The notes: generated from the letters alone by a model not told the origin. DNA of 64,000 bases from Aldrovandia affinis (GCA_029706075.1 JAINUG010000198.1:561001-625000), one strand, 5' to 3'; positions 47,813 through 58,943 are shown, counted from the first letter of the stretch. Made by a program: numbers and translations.

Positions 47813-49300
47813 TTACTGGACATCAGAGTTTACATTACTCTCATGGAATATGAGGATATTGCTTCACTGTCTTTAGCGCTTATGAACGACTGCAAATGCG
47901 ATTTACTCGTCATCGTCATCGTCATCGTCACGATCGGTTGGTCACCCGCCAGCTAGTAGCGTCAGACTTAGCAGACAAGCAACGTGCACACACATCACTT
48001 GGCAGGCTGCAGGCAAGTTAAGGGACGGAAAGTGCACATGAGATTTTAAATTTTATATAGCTAAGAATCTTTGCTCATTTATGTGGTAAAATGGCAAATT
48101 ATGCAGCATCGCCAACAAATTGGTCTTTTGTTGATTCGCAAAAAACTGGAGGGGCTGATATGCTGTTAAAAATGATGCTAAATCAGCACTCAGGTAACAA
48201 TCTGGCCAGAGGTGAAGGCACAAAGAAACTTGAGAAACAAGATAAATTTGCACTCCCGTTCCCCACTGTCACATGAACCCACGTGATCACTCATAACAAA
48301 TCACTCATCCCTACCGTTTCTAAGACAACCATGTTTGTTGAAACCTAGACTCTTTAAAACACAAAAAGTCCTTAAAGGACTGTCTCTGCGCCTCCTCACA
48401 ACAGCGTCTTCCGTTCCCAGGTTCTGACTTTGGCCTGGATCAACATTTGTCTTTAACTTTGACCTAGTGATTAAAGTGTTGTTTTCTTTTTCTTCACAAA
48501 ACACAGTTTGGCAAGTGAATTTTTGCTGATTGATGAACTCGCGTGTTGCCAAAACCGTGTTGGTGAGATAAAAATAAAAATAACGTCTGCATTTAAACGT
48601 GAGTCAAATTTAAGGACGAAAGTTGATCTGAATCCAGGCCTTCGTATAGAACTGTATAGAAGTTCACCTGGACGACACGGTCAAAGCAGGAGCTCTGTGA
48701 TCGTGAATCCGAGCCTTATTGATTTCTGATAATCAGGTTTGCAGTAGGGGGGAAAGGTCCTTTATTCTACCAGTGAAATGGTTTTGATTTTATATATTCA
48801 TTTATCCTTTATTATCCTTCAGTTTATCCTTTATTAATCCAACCCATCACGATTTCATCTCTTTGTCAAGGGACGAGCAAGTATACACAGGTACATTATA
48901 AAAAATGACACAGTGGTAAACAGTGGTATTTAATCAGCTCGTATAAACATTGGCTTGCCAGAGGAGGAGGGGTCGGGATACCAGGCGAAAGGTCAAATAG
49001 TGTGCCCCCCTCCTCTCGATAGCGCCCCCCCCAGCCCCAGAAGAGTGTGTCCGGCTGTGGACTGCATTGCCGGGGGAACCAGAAAGTGCTGTACAGCAGG
49101 ATGACAATAAAGCTCTCTCCCTCTCACACAGGGCTCACTCCAGGCAGAGAGGCTAGTTCGGCCCGTTCAAAGCCCCCTGATTCCCCTGCTATTTCAGTGT
49201 GTGTCCTCCCCCCCCCCTTCCCACATATCACAGCTCTCCGGTGCTCTCCTGAGTGTCCGGTGCTGATGAATAATATGGTGAGTCAGGGATAGAGCGACCC
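46705..49300. other. Intron 1, no gene recognised; three short tandem repeats
   Basis: Contains (TTAGC)n at 47157-47180, (TG)n at 47780-47811 and (TCATCG)n at 47908-47931. The remainder is AT-rich and unremarkable until GC content rises after 48960. Confidence 0.5.
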
Positions 49301-49309
49301 CCCCCCCCC

Positions 49310-49760
49310 CCGCCCCTCCCCGGCCGGGTGCACTGGTGTCGATTCAGGGAAGCGGTGGAGTCCTCTGTCTGCCGGTGCGGAAGCGAAGCCAGAGCCGGCT
49401 TTATTGTTCTTCACCGTGGGGACAGCGCGAGAGCGTCCTCTAGTCCGTCTGTTCTCGCTCAGGGTGGGTTGGTGGGTGGGCGGGGGAGGGGGGCGGCGAG
49501 CGAAGGTTAGCACGGGCGTAGCAGGTATTTTTAAAGCGCCGGTCGTGACGTCGCACCGAGTTTTCCAATCCCGGCGTGAGCTAATTGGCCGCTCGGGTTT
49601 CACTCCCGTGAACTGCGGGGGGAAGAAAAAAAATGGCCGTGGAGGAAGGAGCCGAAGTGATCGTGCTCGTGAGTGCCGCTCTTTTACTTTCTCACCGTCT
49701 GCCGGATCGAATCTGCCTTCGCGGTTCTTTATGACCAGGGCCGGTGATCACTTTGAGTTA
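49310..49760 (+). promoter_or_regulatory. Internal CpG island, candidate alternative ank3 promoter
   Basis: This 450-bp segment is dense in CpG while the intron on both sides is not. It contains a CRE-like TGACGTC (49546-49552), a CCAAT box (49565-49569) and an inverted CCAAT box (49584-49588), all within about 90 bases upstream of an ATG at 49633. It is on the ank3 strand side of exon 2. Known ank3 genes use several alternative first exons, so a second promoter is plausible. A CpG island serving an antisense or noncoding transcript is the alternative. Confidence 0.5.
49633..49668 (+). CDS. Candidate alternative first exon, 12 codons, phase-0 donor
   Basis: An ATG inside the CpG island opens a short frame, MAVEEGAEVIVL, ending at a GTGAGT donor in phase 0. 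That is the phase exon 2 of ank3 needs. The base before the donor is C rather than the usual G. The peptide does not match any ankyrin leader I can recall and lacks their basic residues. This is a hypothesis only. Confidence 0.22.
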
Positions 49761-51130
49761 TTGGAAGGGGTTGGGCGGGGGCAGTTTTAAAGGTGTTGCT
49801 AATGCTTTTGTTGTGCATATCGCATGGTCCGTTGTTTACCGGGGGGGGGGGGGTAACGTGACTGCATTGTAGCAGCATATTGTCCGAGCGAGGAAGGTGG
49901 CTGAGGTGTCTGCGGAGTGCTTTAGGAAAGGTTGCGGTTTGTGGATAGGCAGAGTCGCCTGGCTAGCTGGTTAGTTTGTTTTGGGGTAGAACTTGCCAAA
50001 AGGTAAATGCACTTGACTTTTTTTTTTTCCTGCCTAGATGCATTTTTCTTTGTTGTAAGGGCCACCCGACCTTGGTTGTGCACAGAGAAGGCAAACGGCA
50101 CAGCCAGGTGCTGTGAGAATATCCCACTGGCTGTGCCGTTAAGTGCGTTAACTCCCACTGCTGTCGTCTCGGTGACCTCTCTGAGAGAACCTGAGTTGTG
50201 CATCCTTGGAAAGATTCGAGAGTAAAGAGGGTAGGATGCAGAGATCGGGGTACAGCGGACAGTGAGGTGGGTAAATACTCTCTCCGTGCCCCTCTTTGTG
50301 ATTCGGGTGTATGTGCTGACCTTGTGGAAGCAAACCACCCCACCCCCCACCTGGGGACTTCACATCTACATGTGCTCAGAATGCTAGCTCCACCGCTGAT
50401 CCACATCAGACTTATTAGAAGCATCAAATCAGAGGAACGATCACTCTTTAGTGTTTACAGCATGCTATCTACAGTAGGTATGCTAGTATAAAAGACCCAT
50501 TGCAGGAAACGACCAATGCTGTGATAGATAAATATAAGTACCCTCTACACTAAAATTACTATTCTAAAAAAAAAAATATACATGTTTATTCTTGAGATGT
50601 TGTTTTCTAATCGCTGTCAGTCTTGAACATGCAGTCAGTTTGTATTTATCACAGTAGCAGTAGGGATGATCTGCGGACACTGGATAGTGAAGGCTACAGT
50701 ATCCATATATCAATGATGGGTTACAGAGTCCTGGTCACAATCTCACAACGTTTTGCAACTTTGACGTGCATCTTAGCCTAGACCTTGTCGAGAGAAGTCG
50801 AGGGAAGGCTTTTGAGGTTTATTTCAAAAAGTTTGTTGCATCCGTTGTCCATTCTGTTTGTGTGAGTTACTGTAAAAAAACATGAAAGCCGTCACTGACT
50901 TCTTAACCTCTCTGAGCTGAATAGAAAATGTCCTTCAGAGACAAAGACCCTTCAGAGACAAAGACTGATCACACGTCACCGACCTGTAGCACAACAAAGA
51001 TGGGAGTGTGCACAGCTACATAAGAGCCATGCCAGGTGGTGCCTTATCATTGTAAACAGGAAGGAATACGAAGGCGAAGTGAGCATTTCTGAGTCACTCT
51101 GTTTCGATCTCTATAGTTGTATTTTGGGGT
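49761..51130. other. Intron 1, no gene recognised
   Basis: Mixed sequence with a G run at 49841-49852 and a T run at 50019-50030. Minus-strand frames at 49922-50427 have no recognisable domain. Confidence 0.5.
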
Positions 51131-51326
51131 GGCCGTGCAGTATAACGGTTAGGGAGCTGGGCTTGTTAACTGCAAGGTTGTAGGTTCAATTCCCAGGTGG
51201 GGCCCTACCGTTAACCTGAATTGCTTCAGTAGATATCCGGCTGTTTGAATGGATTGTGTGTAAAGAAACTGTGTAAGTTGCACTGGATAAGGTGTCTGCC
51301 AGATGCCTGTAATGTAATGTAATGTA
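51131..51326 (+). repeat. SINE family A, plus, internally shortened
   Basis: Head GGCCGTGCAGTATAACGG, a B-box-like GGTTCAATTCC, a body lacking the TTGTACCCTTGAGCAAGG portion, and a TGTAATGTAATG tail. Confidence 0.9.
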
Positions 51327-51660
51327 TTTTACAGACAGTCAGAAGTTCCTCACGTGCCGGCATGATTGGGGCTGGTTGCGTGGCGTGTGCCGACAGGAAG
51401 CACTCGTTCTCTTTAGGTTTAGGGCCGTCGTCAGACGCCCGTCTCTTCAGGCGATTATTATTATGAATGACAAATGACGAATGAATGAATATACATTACA
51501 GGCTGGTGTAAACCGGCACCATCCTGCACACTGGGGTAGAATGGTGAGATTACTCATCAGGGAAGACCTTGTGTTACTTCGGTCGAAGCGGCATCCGACG
51601 CACCAGAAATAAAGGGCACGTGCGCTAATGTAGTCTCAAACTGGTTCTGAAGGCTTTAGA
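51327..51660. other. Intron 1, no feature recognised
   Basis: Unique-looking apart from TAGTCTCAAACTGG at 51631, which repeats the left terminus of the foldback element at 51823. Confidence 0.5.
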
Positions 51661-51815
51661 GCAGGGGTGGGCAATCTTACCCTGATCTCTGACGCGACAA
51701 GTGCAGGCTTTTGTTCCAGCCGAGCTAAAGCTCACCTGATTTAACTAATCAGCTAATCAAAGTCTTCATCCAGGGCTTTGATTAGTGCGCTCACGTGTCA
51801 CTGTTCAGTTGGAAC
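51661..51815. mobile_element. hAT-like MITE fragment
   Basis: Begins GCAGGGGTGGGCAATCTT, a terminus common to fish hAT MITEs, with the typical CAGGCTTTTGTTCCAGCC interior. The opposite terminus was not found, so it is probably truncated. Confidence 0.5.
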
Positions 51816-51822
51816 AAAATGC

Positions 51823-52340
51823 TAGTCTCAAACTGGACACAGGGTAAGGCCTTTAGACAGCGACAGTACGTTTAAGGACTATGAATGGAGTGGATAGAAG
51901 AGTTGGTGGTCAGTTCTATTTCATTTCAGTAAATTCAGGAAATTGGAGCAAAGGCTTTAAGGACAGTATTTAAGGACTCTGAATGGAGTGGACAGCACAA
52001 TTGGGGGATCGGTTACATGCAATTTCAGTCAGTTTCAGGAAATTCTTTTGAAATTCCGTTCATTAATTGTAAAATCTTTATAGAACAGTATGGCCATTTT
52101 TTTTCAATTCATGAATTGAATTTCAAAAGAATTGACTGAAACTGCGCATAACCGACCCCCCAATTGTGCTGTCCACTCCATTCATAGTCCTTAAATGTGT
52201 TGTTGCTCTCTAGCCTTTGCTCCAATTTCCTGAATTTACTGAAATTAAATAGAACTAACCGCCAACTGTTCTATCCACTCCATTCACAGTTCTTAAATGT
52301 ATTTTCGCCATCTAAGGCTTTTACTCCGATTTGACACTAC
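51823..52340. mobile_element. Foldback (long inverted-repeat) element, about 518 bp
   Basis: Two arms of roughly 240 bp are inverted complements with a spacer of about 40 bp near 52062-52102. Each arm itself contains two tandem copies of a block with GGACTATGAATGGAGTGGA, so that block is present four times, two per strand. Outer termini read TAGTCTCAAACTGG at left and the complement of TAGTGTCAAATCGG at right. No coding frame. Confidence 0.88.
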
Positions 52341-52712
52341 CATAAGCATCCGTTTCACGTGCGCACACATGGTGCACAGGCCGGCCTGCTGTTCTCAATC
52401 CAGGCTGTGTGATAAGGTGCAGTCGTTTCTAAGAAACTTCAATTCATGTTTTATGAGTTTGGCCTGAGCATCACTCCGTGTACCAGCAGCTGAGCATGCG
52501 AGGCTAGTTTTTTGGCAGGTACCATCTGGTCGGGTGCTTGAGGCAGTTTACAGACTCCAGGACACGTGCAAAGGTCTAAGCCAAAGCATAACGCTGTCAT
52601 ATCCCACAGCACGCCTGTTGTATTTGGTGTACATGGAAACACGCTCACACTAAGCTGTTAACATTCTATTCCATGCCTCTGTGATCCGACCATAACGTCA
52701 AATAACATGACA
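52341..52712. other. Intron 1, no feature recognised
   Basis: Unique-looking segment. Nothing supported. Confidence 0.5.
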
Positions 52713-52863
52713 TAATATATGCCATTTAGCAGACGCTTTTATCCAAAGCGACTTACAGTAGTGAATGCATACATTTTTCAGTACATGTTTCCCCAATGGG
52801 AATCGAACCCACAACCTAAGCATTGCCAACGCCATGCTCTACCTACTGAGCCACACAGAACCA
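52713..52863 (-). repeat. SINE family C, minus, full-length
   Basis: Read on the minus strand: tRNA-like head GGCTCAGTAGGTAGAGCATG, intact B box GGTTCGATTCC, body, then the tail GTAAGTCGCTTTGGATAAAA and GCTAAATGGC. The best preserved copy of the family in this window. Confidence 0.92.
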
Positions 52864-53133
52864 CCAACCAGTATTGTGTTTGATCATCTTTGATCATCAT
52901 TCTATCTCGATTATTCTGTTCGTACCATTCCTGCAACTTCATTCACTTATTTTGTGTTAACTATGTTTCAAAATTGCGCTGTAGCTAATTTTTACTTATT
53001 TTTATTTTACTGATTGATACCATCAACATTTGTCCTGGCCAACACTTTAAAACCTCCAGATCTGCAGTGTTATAGAAAAGACAGACAGAAGGCAGCTGTT
53101 GCTAAATTGTAAGTTGTGTTACAGTATGGGGTG
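52864..53133. other. Intron 1, no feature recognised
   Basis: Unique-looking AT-rich segment. Confidence 0.5.
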
Positions 53134-53284
53134 CAGGTAGTGAACAAAAAAAAGGAAATGCAACAATTTAAGGGGAGGGTTCTGGTGGTTCTATGATGGT
53201 GTGGAGTGCCATGGATTGGGTGCACTCTTACCCTTAGAAGACAATGCTGATGGCAGAAGTTAATTGTTATTTAACGGTACTGAG

Positions 53285-53831
53285 TAGGGTTGCCAACTGT
53301 CTATCATCCAAATACGGGACAGAAGGCAAGGCACACAGATATGGTGTTGTATGGATGTAAATCAACACATCCTGTATATTGTAACGGCAACTGCTGAAGG
53401 AAGGAAAGTTTGCTTTTCCATGATTGCGCTACCAGCTTTACTGCAACAAAGCTTATATGTGCAAGGCACAACAAAGAACACGAGAAACTCACGGGGGTCA
53501 CTTCTTAGGCGTGCAAACACAGTCACGGTTACAACACTAATCCACTCAATGACACAAGGGGTGATGGTGGGAACTGGCACCACAAGGAATCATGGGAGAC
53601 TGAACACATAACAATAACAATGGCAGCCCCAAAGCTTACTTAGCATACGATGTGGCTAAGCTAACATTAATTACTACTGAACTTATTTACACCGTTACAA
53701 TATGATGGGATTCTATATTGATGTCTGACTGGCATTTTGTTATAAGGGACAAGGAACGTCCCGTACGGGATGAGCCAAATTTGGCCCAAAAACGGGATGT
53801 CCCGGGTAATACGGGGCAGTTGGCAACCCTA
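53285..53831. mobile_element. hAT-type MITE (547 bp) inside the Tc1 pseudogene
   Basis: Perfect 15-bp terminal inverted repeats (TAGGGTTGCCAACTG and its complement) and a perfect 8-bp target duplication GTACTGAG (53277-53284, 53832-53839). Removing it in thought rejoins the Tc1 sequence. A/T and C/G palindromic motifs such as CCCGTACGGG lie near the right end. No transposase frame. Confidence 0.95.
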
Positions 53832-54216
53832 GTACTGAGTGACCATCTTCGCACCCCGTTAAAGCATTTCTCACCCGTAGAGAGGGGTGTCTTTCAGCAT
53901 GACAATGCGCCGGTCCACAGAGCACGATTCGTCGCCAATGGTTTGAAGAGGAAATGATTGAAATGATGTTTGAAGATCACGACACTGATATTACCTATTG
54001 TGTGCCATCTCAGTCACCAGATCTGAACCCAGTAGAGCATTTATAGGATATTCCGGAACAGGGGCTTATACAGCGTTCTCCACTTCCATCAACTGCGATT
54101 TGATTGAATTTCTCGTTGCTCACCGGTGTCATATTACTCCTGCAGAACTCCACACGCTGGCAGACTCTATGCCAAGGCGCATACTGGCCGTACTGGCCAC
54201 ACGTGGTGCCCGACAC

Positions 54217-54486
54217 CAGGGGCGGCATGAGGGGGTGGCTTAATGGGCTTAAGCCCCCAATGTTTTTAGACAAGCCCCGGATCTTTAAAAAAAACATTGT
54301 TTTAATAACCACACAATGTGTGACATTTTTCCTCCCTAGTCTTTCTTCTGACTCTGTAATCAGAACCGTAATGGAATGGAATGAACCGTGATAAACAACT
54401 AAGACACCACAGTCCCGGGTCCTGTATGCCTTGTCTCTGTCCGTAGGCTAAGCCCCGAATGTCTTCAACCCCTAGCACCACCCCTG
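54217..54486. mobile_element. Second hAT-like MITE (270 bp) inside the Tc1 pseudogene
   Basis: Ends are CAGGGGCGG at left and the complement of CAGGGGTGG at right, with TTAAGCCCC and TAAGCCCCGAATG repeated near both ends. It interrupts the C-terminal end of the transposase remnant (after VARHQ-type coding). The target duplication is imperfect (CCCGACAC versus CCAGACCA), so the class is likely but not certain. Confidence 0.75.
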
Positions 54487-54610
54487 CCAGACCACTCCCA
54501 TTAAGTGACTTTACATTGGAGTTTCCATTATTTTGTTCACTCCCTGTATCTAAATGATCTTACCTTTCTTTGCACATAATTTCCTGGGCAAGGTTTAGGA
54601 TGGTTGCAGT

Positions 54611-54638
54611 GAGACAGACAGACAGACAGACAGACAGA
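54611..54638. repeat. (GACA)n microsatellite
   Basis: About six GACA units. Confidence 0.95.
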
Positions 54639-54848
54639 ACTGCAGCTGCAATGAGACAGCGGTTCACACAGATATCATCACCACGGCGACCAAGGGCACA
54701 GACAGGAAGTGCTCTCTGTACACATCCGGGACAAACAGGACAAGCGGTCACACGCGCATTCGTTTCTGCTGGTGGGCCACACTTATTACAGTTACCGGTC
54801 CGTTTTTGGATGCACCGGGTGAAAAAATATTTGGTCCAATTGTCTTTG

Positions 54849-54994
54849 TAATAATAATAATAATAATAATAATATATGCTATTTAGCAGCGACTTACAGT
54901 AGTGAATGCATACATTTTTCAGTATAGGTTATGTGGCGCCAGTGGGAATTGAACCCACAACCGTCACACTGGTTGCTAACGCCACTGCTCTACC
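54849..54994 (-). repeat. SINE family C, minus, internally deleted
   Basis: (AAT)n tail, then a body in which the GACGCTTTTATCCAAA part is deleted, then the GAATTGAACCC B-box complement and a degraded head. Confidence 0.9.
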
Positions 54995-56225
54995 ATTATT
55001 TATCCGTTTTTTTAGAAAAATAGAGAATAACTGATTTGTAATCCTCTGGTAATATTGTACGTTGTCATAAGACCGTTTTGACTATTCTGTATTTTTTAGT
55101 TTTATTGTATTTTTGAAATTGTATTATGGTACATCCCCACATATACACATAACGCATAACATGGCGTGTACACAGCAACAAAAAAAAATCTTCATCCTAT
55201 GCGTAATAAATACGCAAAGCTGTTCACATTCCGCAACGTGAGCATACGAATGTGGGTTTGTAAAGCATTTCGCTTCATGCTTGCAGTGTTCACTCCATTG
55301 CTGTGATCAGTTCTGTCTGGGGACTTTATTCCTCTGATAGGATCCCTGTAAGCATTTGTCCCCTGGGGCTGTGTTTTCAGCTGGAGGCTGAGAAAAAAAG
55401 ATCGGTTTTGACAGCACTGCTGGTATCCAGCTCTCTCTCTCTCTCTCTCTCTCAAAAAAAAAGAAGATGCTCAGCCCACAGTAACATCGCAACTGATCTG
55501 GAGACATGTTCCCTCGAATGGTCCTGACGCAGCAGACCATTCCACTGGCTTCGGTTATGACTGCAGGCGGGTGACGGATGCGATGACCGAAATGCTATTT
55601 AAACGCATTTCGATTGAAAACGAAAATCGCAAGTCACACAAAAAAAAAGCGGCAGGAGATGTGCTATTGCGATGAGAAAAGATGATGCTCAACTGCCAGC
55701 GCAATCATATGCGACGAATCTTCACCCAGGTCACTTAAAAAAGATTAACCTGTAGAATTAGGAGAGCAGGAGCTTTCAGAGCTTTTAAACAATTATTTTA
55801 AGCTATTTAGCATTTAATTTACATCACAACGAGCATGGCAACAAAAAGGTTTCAATGTCTACGACGCCTTCCACAGAGGCCTTCGGGTTCATCTTTTTGG
55901 ACGTTACCCAGGTTAGGATATCTAAAGTTAATGTGTAGGCTATACATTGTATTTTTTAATTTATTTTTTTATTTTACCTTTATTTCAGGGGAAATATATC
56001 CATTTAAAGATATATCCTAAATTATCCATAAAGTTTATCAGATTAATCATGCAATATAGCCAATATATTGTTGTTGAAGGCAGAGCAGCACAGAGTGCTT
56101 TTCGGATGTAGTACACTGGTAGCAATCATTCTGCACTTCTCCAACACATCGCAAGGCACTGTGAGGCAAACATACTGTAATACACAATACATTGCTGTAT
56201 ACTGAAATGTATATTCCTGCTTATA
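54995..56225. other. Intron 1, no gene recognised; short (CT)n at 55431-55453
   Basis: Unique-looking AT-rich sequence. No exon-like segment was supported. Confidence 0.45.
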
Positions 56226-56630
56226 CTACCGGTCAAAAGTTTTAGAACACCCCCATTTTCCAGTTTTTACTGGAGTTTAAGCAGTTCAAGTCCAGTCAAT
56301 AACCCGAAATGGCACAAAGGTACCGCCTATTCCGCAAGCTGTTCACTCAGAAACTTGTCTTCTGATTTTGTTGTGGCTTTGGGTCTGCCAGACCTCTTCC
56401 TCCAGTTTCCAAGTGCTTGTTGATGGTGTAGGAAACTACTCACTGCCAAAAAAAGTAGGCTACATTCTTTTTCAGTTTTTGGTAACCTAAACTGTTTTTA
56501 AAAAACCTCTGGCAGTTTATTGCTTACCCTTGTACCATTTCAGGTTATTCACTGGACTTGAACTGCTTAAACTTCAGTAAAAACTTTTCTACATTTACAT
56601 TTACAGTAAAAACTGGAAAATGTGGGGTGA
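56226..56630. mobile_element. Tc1/mariner-derived MITE with long inverted arms
   Basis: The left end, with CTACCGGTCAAAAGTTTTAG, is a terminus known from fish Tc1-like elements. The left arm (GAGTTTAAGCAGTTCAAGTC... at about 56273) is repeated inverted at about 56538-56590 (GGACTTGAACTGCTTAAACT). The interior contains antisense transposase-like sequence (GGTCTGCCAGACCTCTTCC). The right terminus is disrupted by a short ACATTTACATTTACA insertion. Confidence 0.8.
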
Positions 56631-57160
56631 ACAATCATAGTTAAACCGAGATCAGTGTATACATCAATTGATGCTTTGGGAAAAGCCTTTCTGTTCTAAA
56701 GCCTTGTATTGCAATGTGCTGCAGTACAGTAGGATTTGTGTGTGTGTGTGACACAATTGTTTTTGTGTTTGTGAGTATGGAAAAAAAGGTATTAACAGTA
56801 TTTGATCGGAATAATCCATTCAGCAGGTTATTTTAGTCCACTCTGAACACAAGACCCATCAAAGTGTGGCGCATATGCCTTCGATTCTGTCTAACCGCAA
56901 ATCGCTTGTTCCTGAAGCAAGGGTTCCATTTCCTGGTTTACTACGCATTTTCCATCTATTTCTCCAACCACTGAACTTTGTCTTTGTCCAATAAAGAGTA
57001 GCACTTTTTTTGGACTCATAGCAAAACAGTAGCAAATGTTTTACTCGCAATTAATGACAAAGTCATTCATGGATTAATTGGTCCTAAATGGCTATTCAGA
57101 GGATGCTTATCACCGAGACCTGTATTCCAATTTTCACTGCGGTAACAAATAGGCCTGTCG
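56631..57160. other. Intron 1, no feature recognised
   Basis: Unique-looking sequence with a short TG run at 56738-56749. Confidence 0.5.
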
Positions 57161-57171
57161 GGTTTAATTAG

Positions 57172-57536
57172 AGGCGGCACGGTGGTGCAGTGGATAGCAC
57201 TGTCGCCTCACAGCAAGAAGGTCTTGGGTTCGAATCCAGGCTGGGGGCCTTTCTGTGTGGAGTTTGCATGTTCTCCCTGTGTCCGCGTGGGTTTCCTCCA
57301 GGTACTCCGGTTTCTTCCCACAGTCCAAAGACATGCACGTTAGGCTAATTGGAGAGTCTAAATTGCCCGTAGGTATGAGTGTGTGAGTGAATGGTATGTG
57401 TAGTGCCCTGCGATGGATTGGCGACCTGTCCAGGGTGTATTCCTGCCTCTCGCCCCAATGCATGCTGGGATAGGCTCCAGCCCCCCCGCGACCCTGACTA
57501 GGAATAAGCGGCTGCTGAAGATGAGATGAAATGAGA
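57172..57536 (+). repeat. SINE family B, full-length, with 11-bp target duplication
   Basis: The tRNA-derived head has an A-box-like TGGTGCAGTGG and a perfect B box GGTTCGAATCC. A long body ends in GACCCTGACTAGGAATAAGC and a GATGAGATGAAATGA tail. The flanking duplication GGTTTAATTAG is perfect (57161-57171, 57537-57547), showing insertion by retroposition. Confidence 0.93.
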
Positions 57537-57547
57537 GGTTTAATTAG

Positions 57548-58525
57548 CAAGATCTTCTTTCCTGTTGGAGACTGCTATGTTTTTGTGAGGTAGCATTGAT
57601 TCTCTGAATTTCAATGCTGAGGTGAGGCCAGGAATTTCTGCCTCAGTGCATGTGCTGTTTAAATGTTTGGTGAAAATATTGCAGTTTTGTCGGTCATTAC
57701 TGGATCAAAGGCCCTTTTCTTAAATAGGGGTCTGGAGATTGACATTGTAGCGTTTCCCTTTTGATTCCTGAGTCTCTGTTCCTTCAGGCTTAGCCCACCT
57801 TTTGCATTCAGTTACCCATTTCTCTCGCTTATTTGATTGAAATGTTTGAAATTTCAGTAACTACATTCGTAAAAGACCCATGCTCAAAGTTTTTCAGTTT
57901 AGACGAAACTTAAGATTTAAGGAATTCTTTCTTCATCAGTGACATGTCATATGCTGATGACAATCTGTTATAGCCGAAAGTGTAACCCACAGGTATACAG
58001 GTTAATTAAAAGATAATTGTCAATCCAAAAAGTAATATACCTATGTTCAGTGTGGATCTTTTATGGATGTAGTTACTGAATTATGTACCTACGAACCTGT
58101 GGGCTGAAATCAGAGTGCTGTCTATTACTATTTGATCATATATTTCAGAACTACAGCAATACTTGTATCCTTTGCTGGTATGTTCATGTTAACAGTATAT
58201 ATGATATGTATGTATCTTTTTTTTGCTCTGTGGATGCTGCATAAAGGGGGAAGAAGACTAATGTTATGGACACATTTTCAGGCCTTTTCTCTGATTCGAA
58301 CCTCGACACACACGAGTTTCATGATTGAGACCATTTTGGGCCAGTTTCATTCAAATCTGTTGGCTGGTTTTCATGTTATTTCCGTTGTAGGTCTCTTTAC
58401 GTGCAAGCTTTTTTTGTTGTTGTTGCAGGAACTTGGTTTGCAGTTGAGTTTACCTACATATAACTGCACACTAAGGCAATACATTATAAAGAAACTGGCT
58501 CTGTGGTATCACATCTCTACATAAT
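57548..58525. other. Intron 1, no gene recognised
   Basis: AT-rich unique-looking sequence. The hydrophobic open frame at 58132-58524 has no recognisable family and no splice support. Confidence 0.45.
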
Positions 58526-58537
58526 GTAGATTGCATT

Positions 58538-58713
58538 CATTCATTCATTAACCCGCATATTCCTGGTCAGGGTCGCAGGAGGGCTGGAACCTATCCCAGC
58601 ATGCATTGGGAGAGAGGCAGGAATACACCCTGGACAGGTCGCCAATCCATCACAGGGCCCCTCGTTTTCTGTCTTTGACCACCACTGAGTGCATGCTTGG
58701 TGCTTCGGAGCGG
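58538..58713 (-). mobile_element. Chimeric retroposon: SINE-B 3' end fused to another 5' sequence
   Basis: Read on the minus strand, it ends with the SINE-B 3' portion (CTGTCCAGGGTGTATTCCTG through to an AATGAATGAATG tail). The first 55 bases or so are not SINE-B and match nothing else here. The whole unit is bracketed by a perfect 12-bp duplication GTAGATTGCATT (58526-58537, 58714-58725). The duplication shows that both parts were inserted together. Confidence 0.85.
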
Positions 58714-58725
58714 GTAGATTGCATT

Positions 58726-58931
58726 GTAATATGATATTAACGGTGTCGCTGCAACCCAACACTGATCATCCCTGTTATCTGAAGCAGATGCAAACAGAGT
58801 ATCATTCGAGGTAACAAAGCAGTGCAGTGTGCGTTGAAAAGCCTTAGCAGAACGTGGATCAAGTAAAGAGCCTTGTGTTTTTTTCATTTCCTGTCCTGTG
58901 GGCTTGTCCCACTCTTTTGTTATCACTCACA
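58726..58931. other. Intron 1, no feature recognised
   Basis: Unique-looking segment. Confidence 0.5.
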
Positions 58932-58943
58932 AACATACTTTCA

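Larger units (their letters stand above)
53134..54546 (+). pseudogene. Tc1-like transposase pseudogene carrying two nested insertions
   Basis: The outer ends are imperfect inverted repeats (CAGGTAGTGAACAAAA at left, complement of CAGGGAGTGAACAAAA at right). After 53839 the frame reads HDNAPVHRARFV, with the second catalytic Asp, and then SQSPDLNPVEHL followed by a stop in place of the usual Trp; this motif contains the third acidic residue. The N-terminal DNA-binding region is missing and stops and frameshifts are present. Two unrelated elements lie inside it at 53285-53831 and 54217-54486. It is a dead copy. Confidence 0.9.

Noticed and set aside
53351-53611. 86-codon frame MDVNQHILYIVTA...
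   Set aside because: It lies wholly inside the non-autonomous hAT MITE and has no recognisable domain.
57172-57245. tRNA gene
   Set aside because: It has a good B box but is the head of SINE family B, flanked by target duplications.
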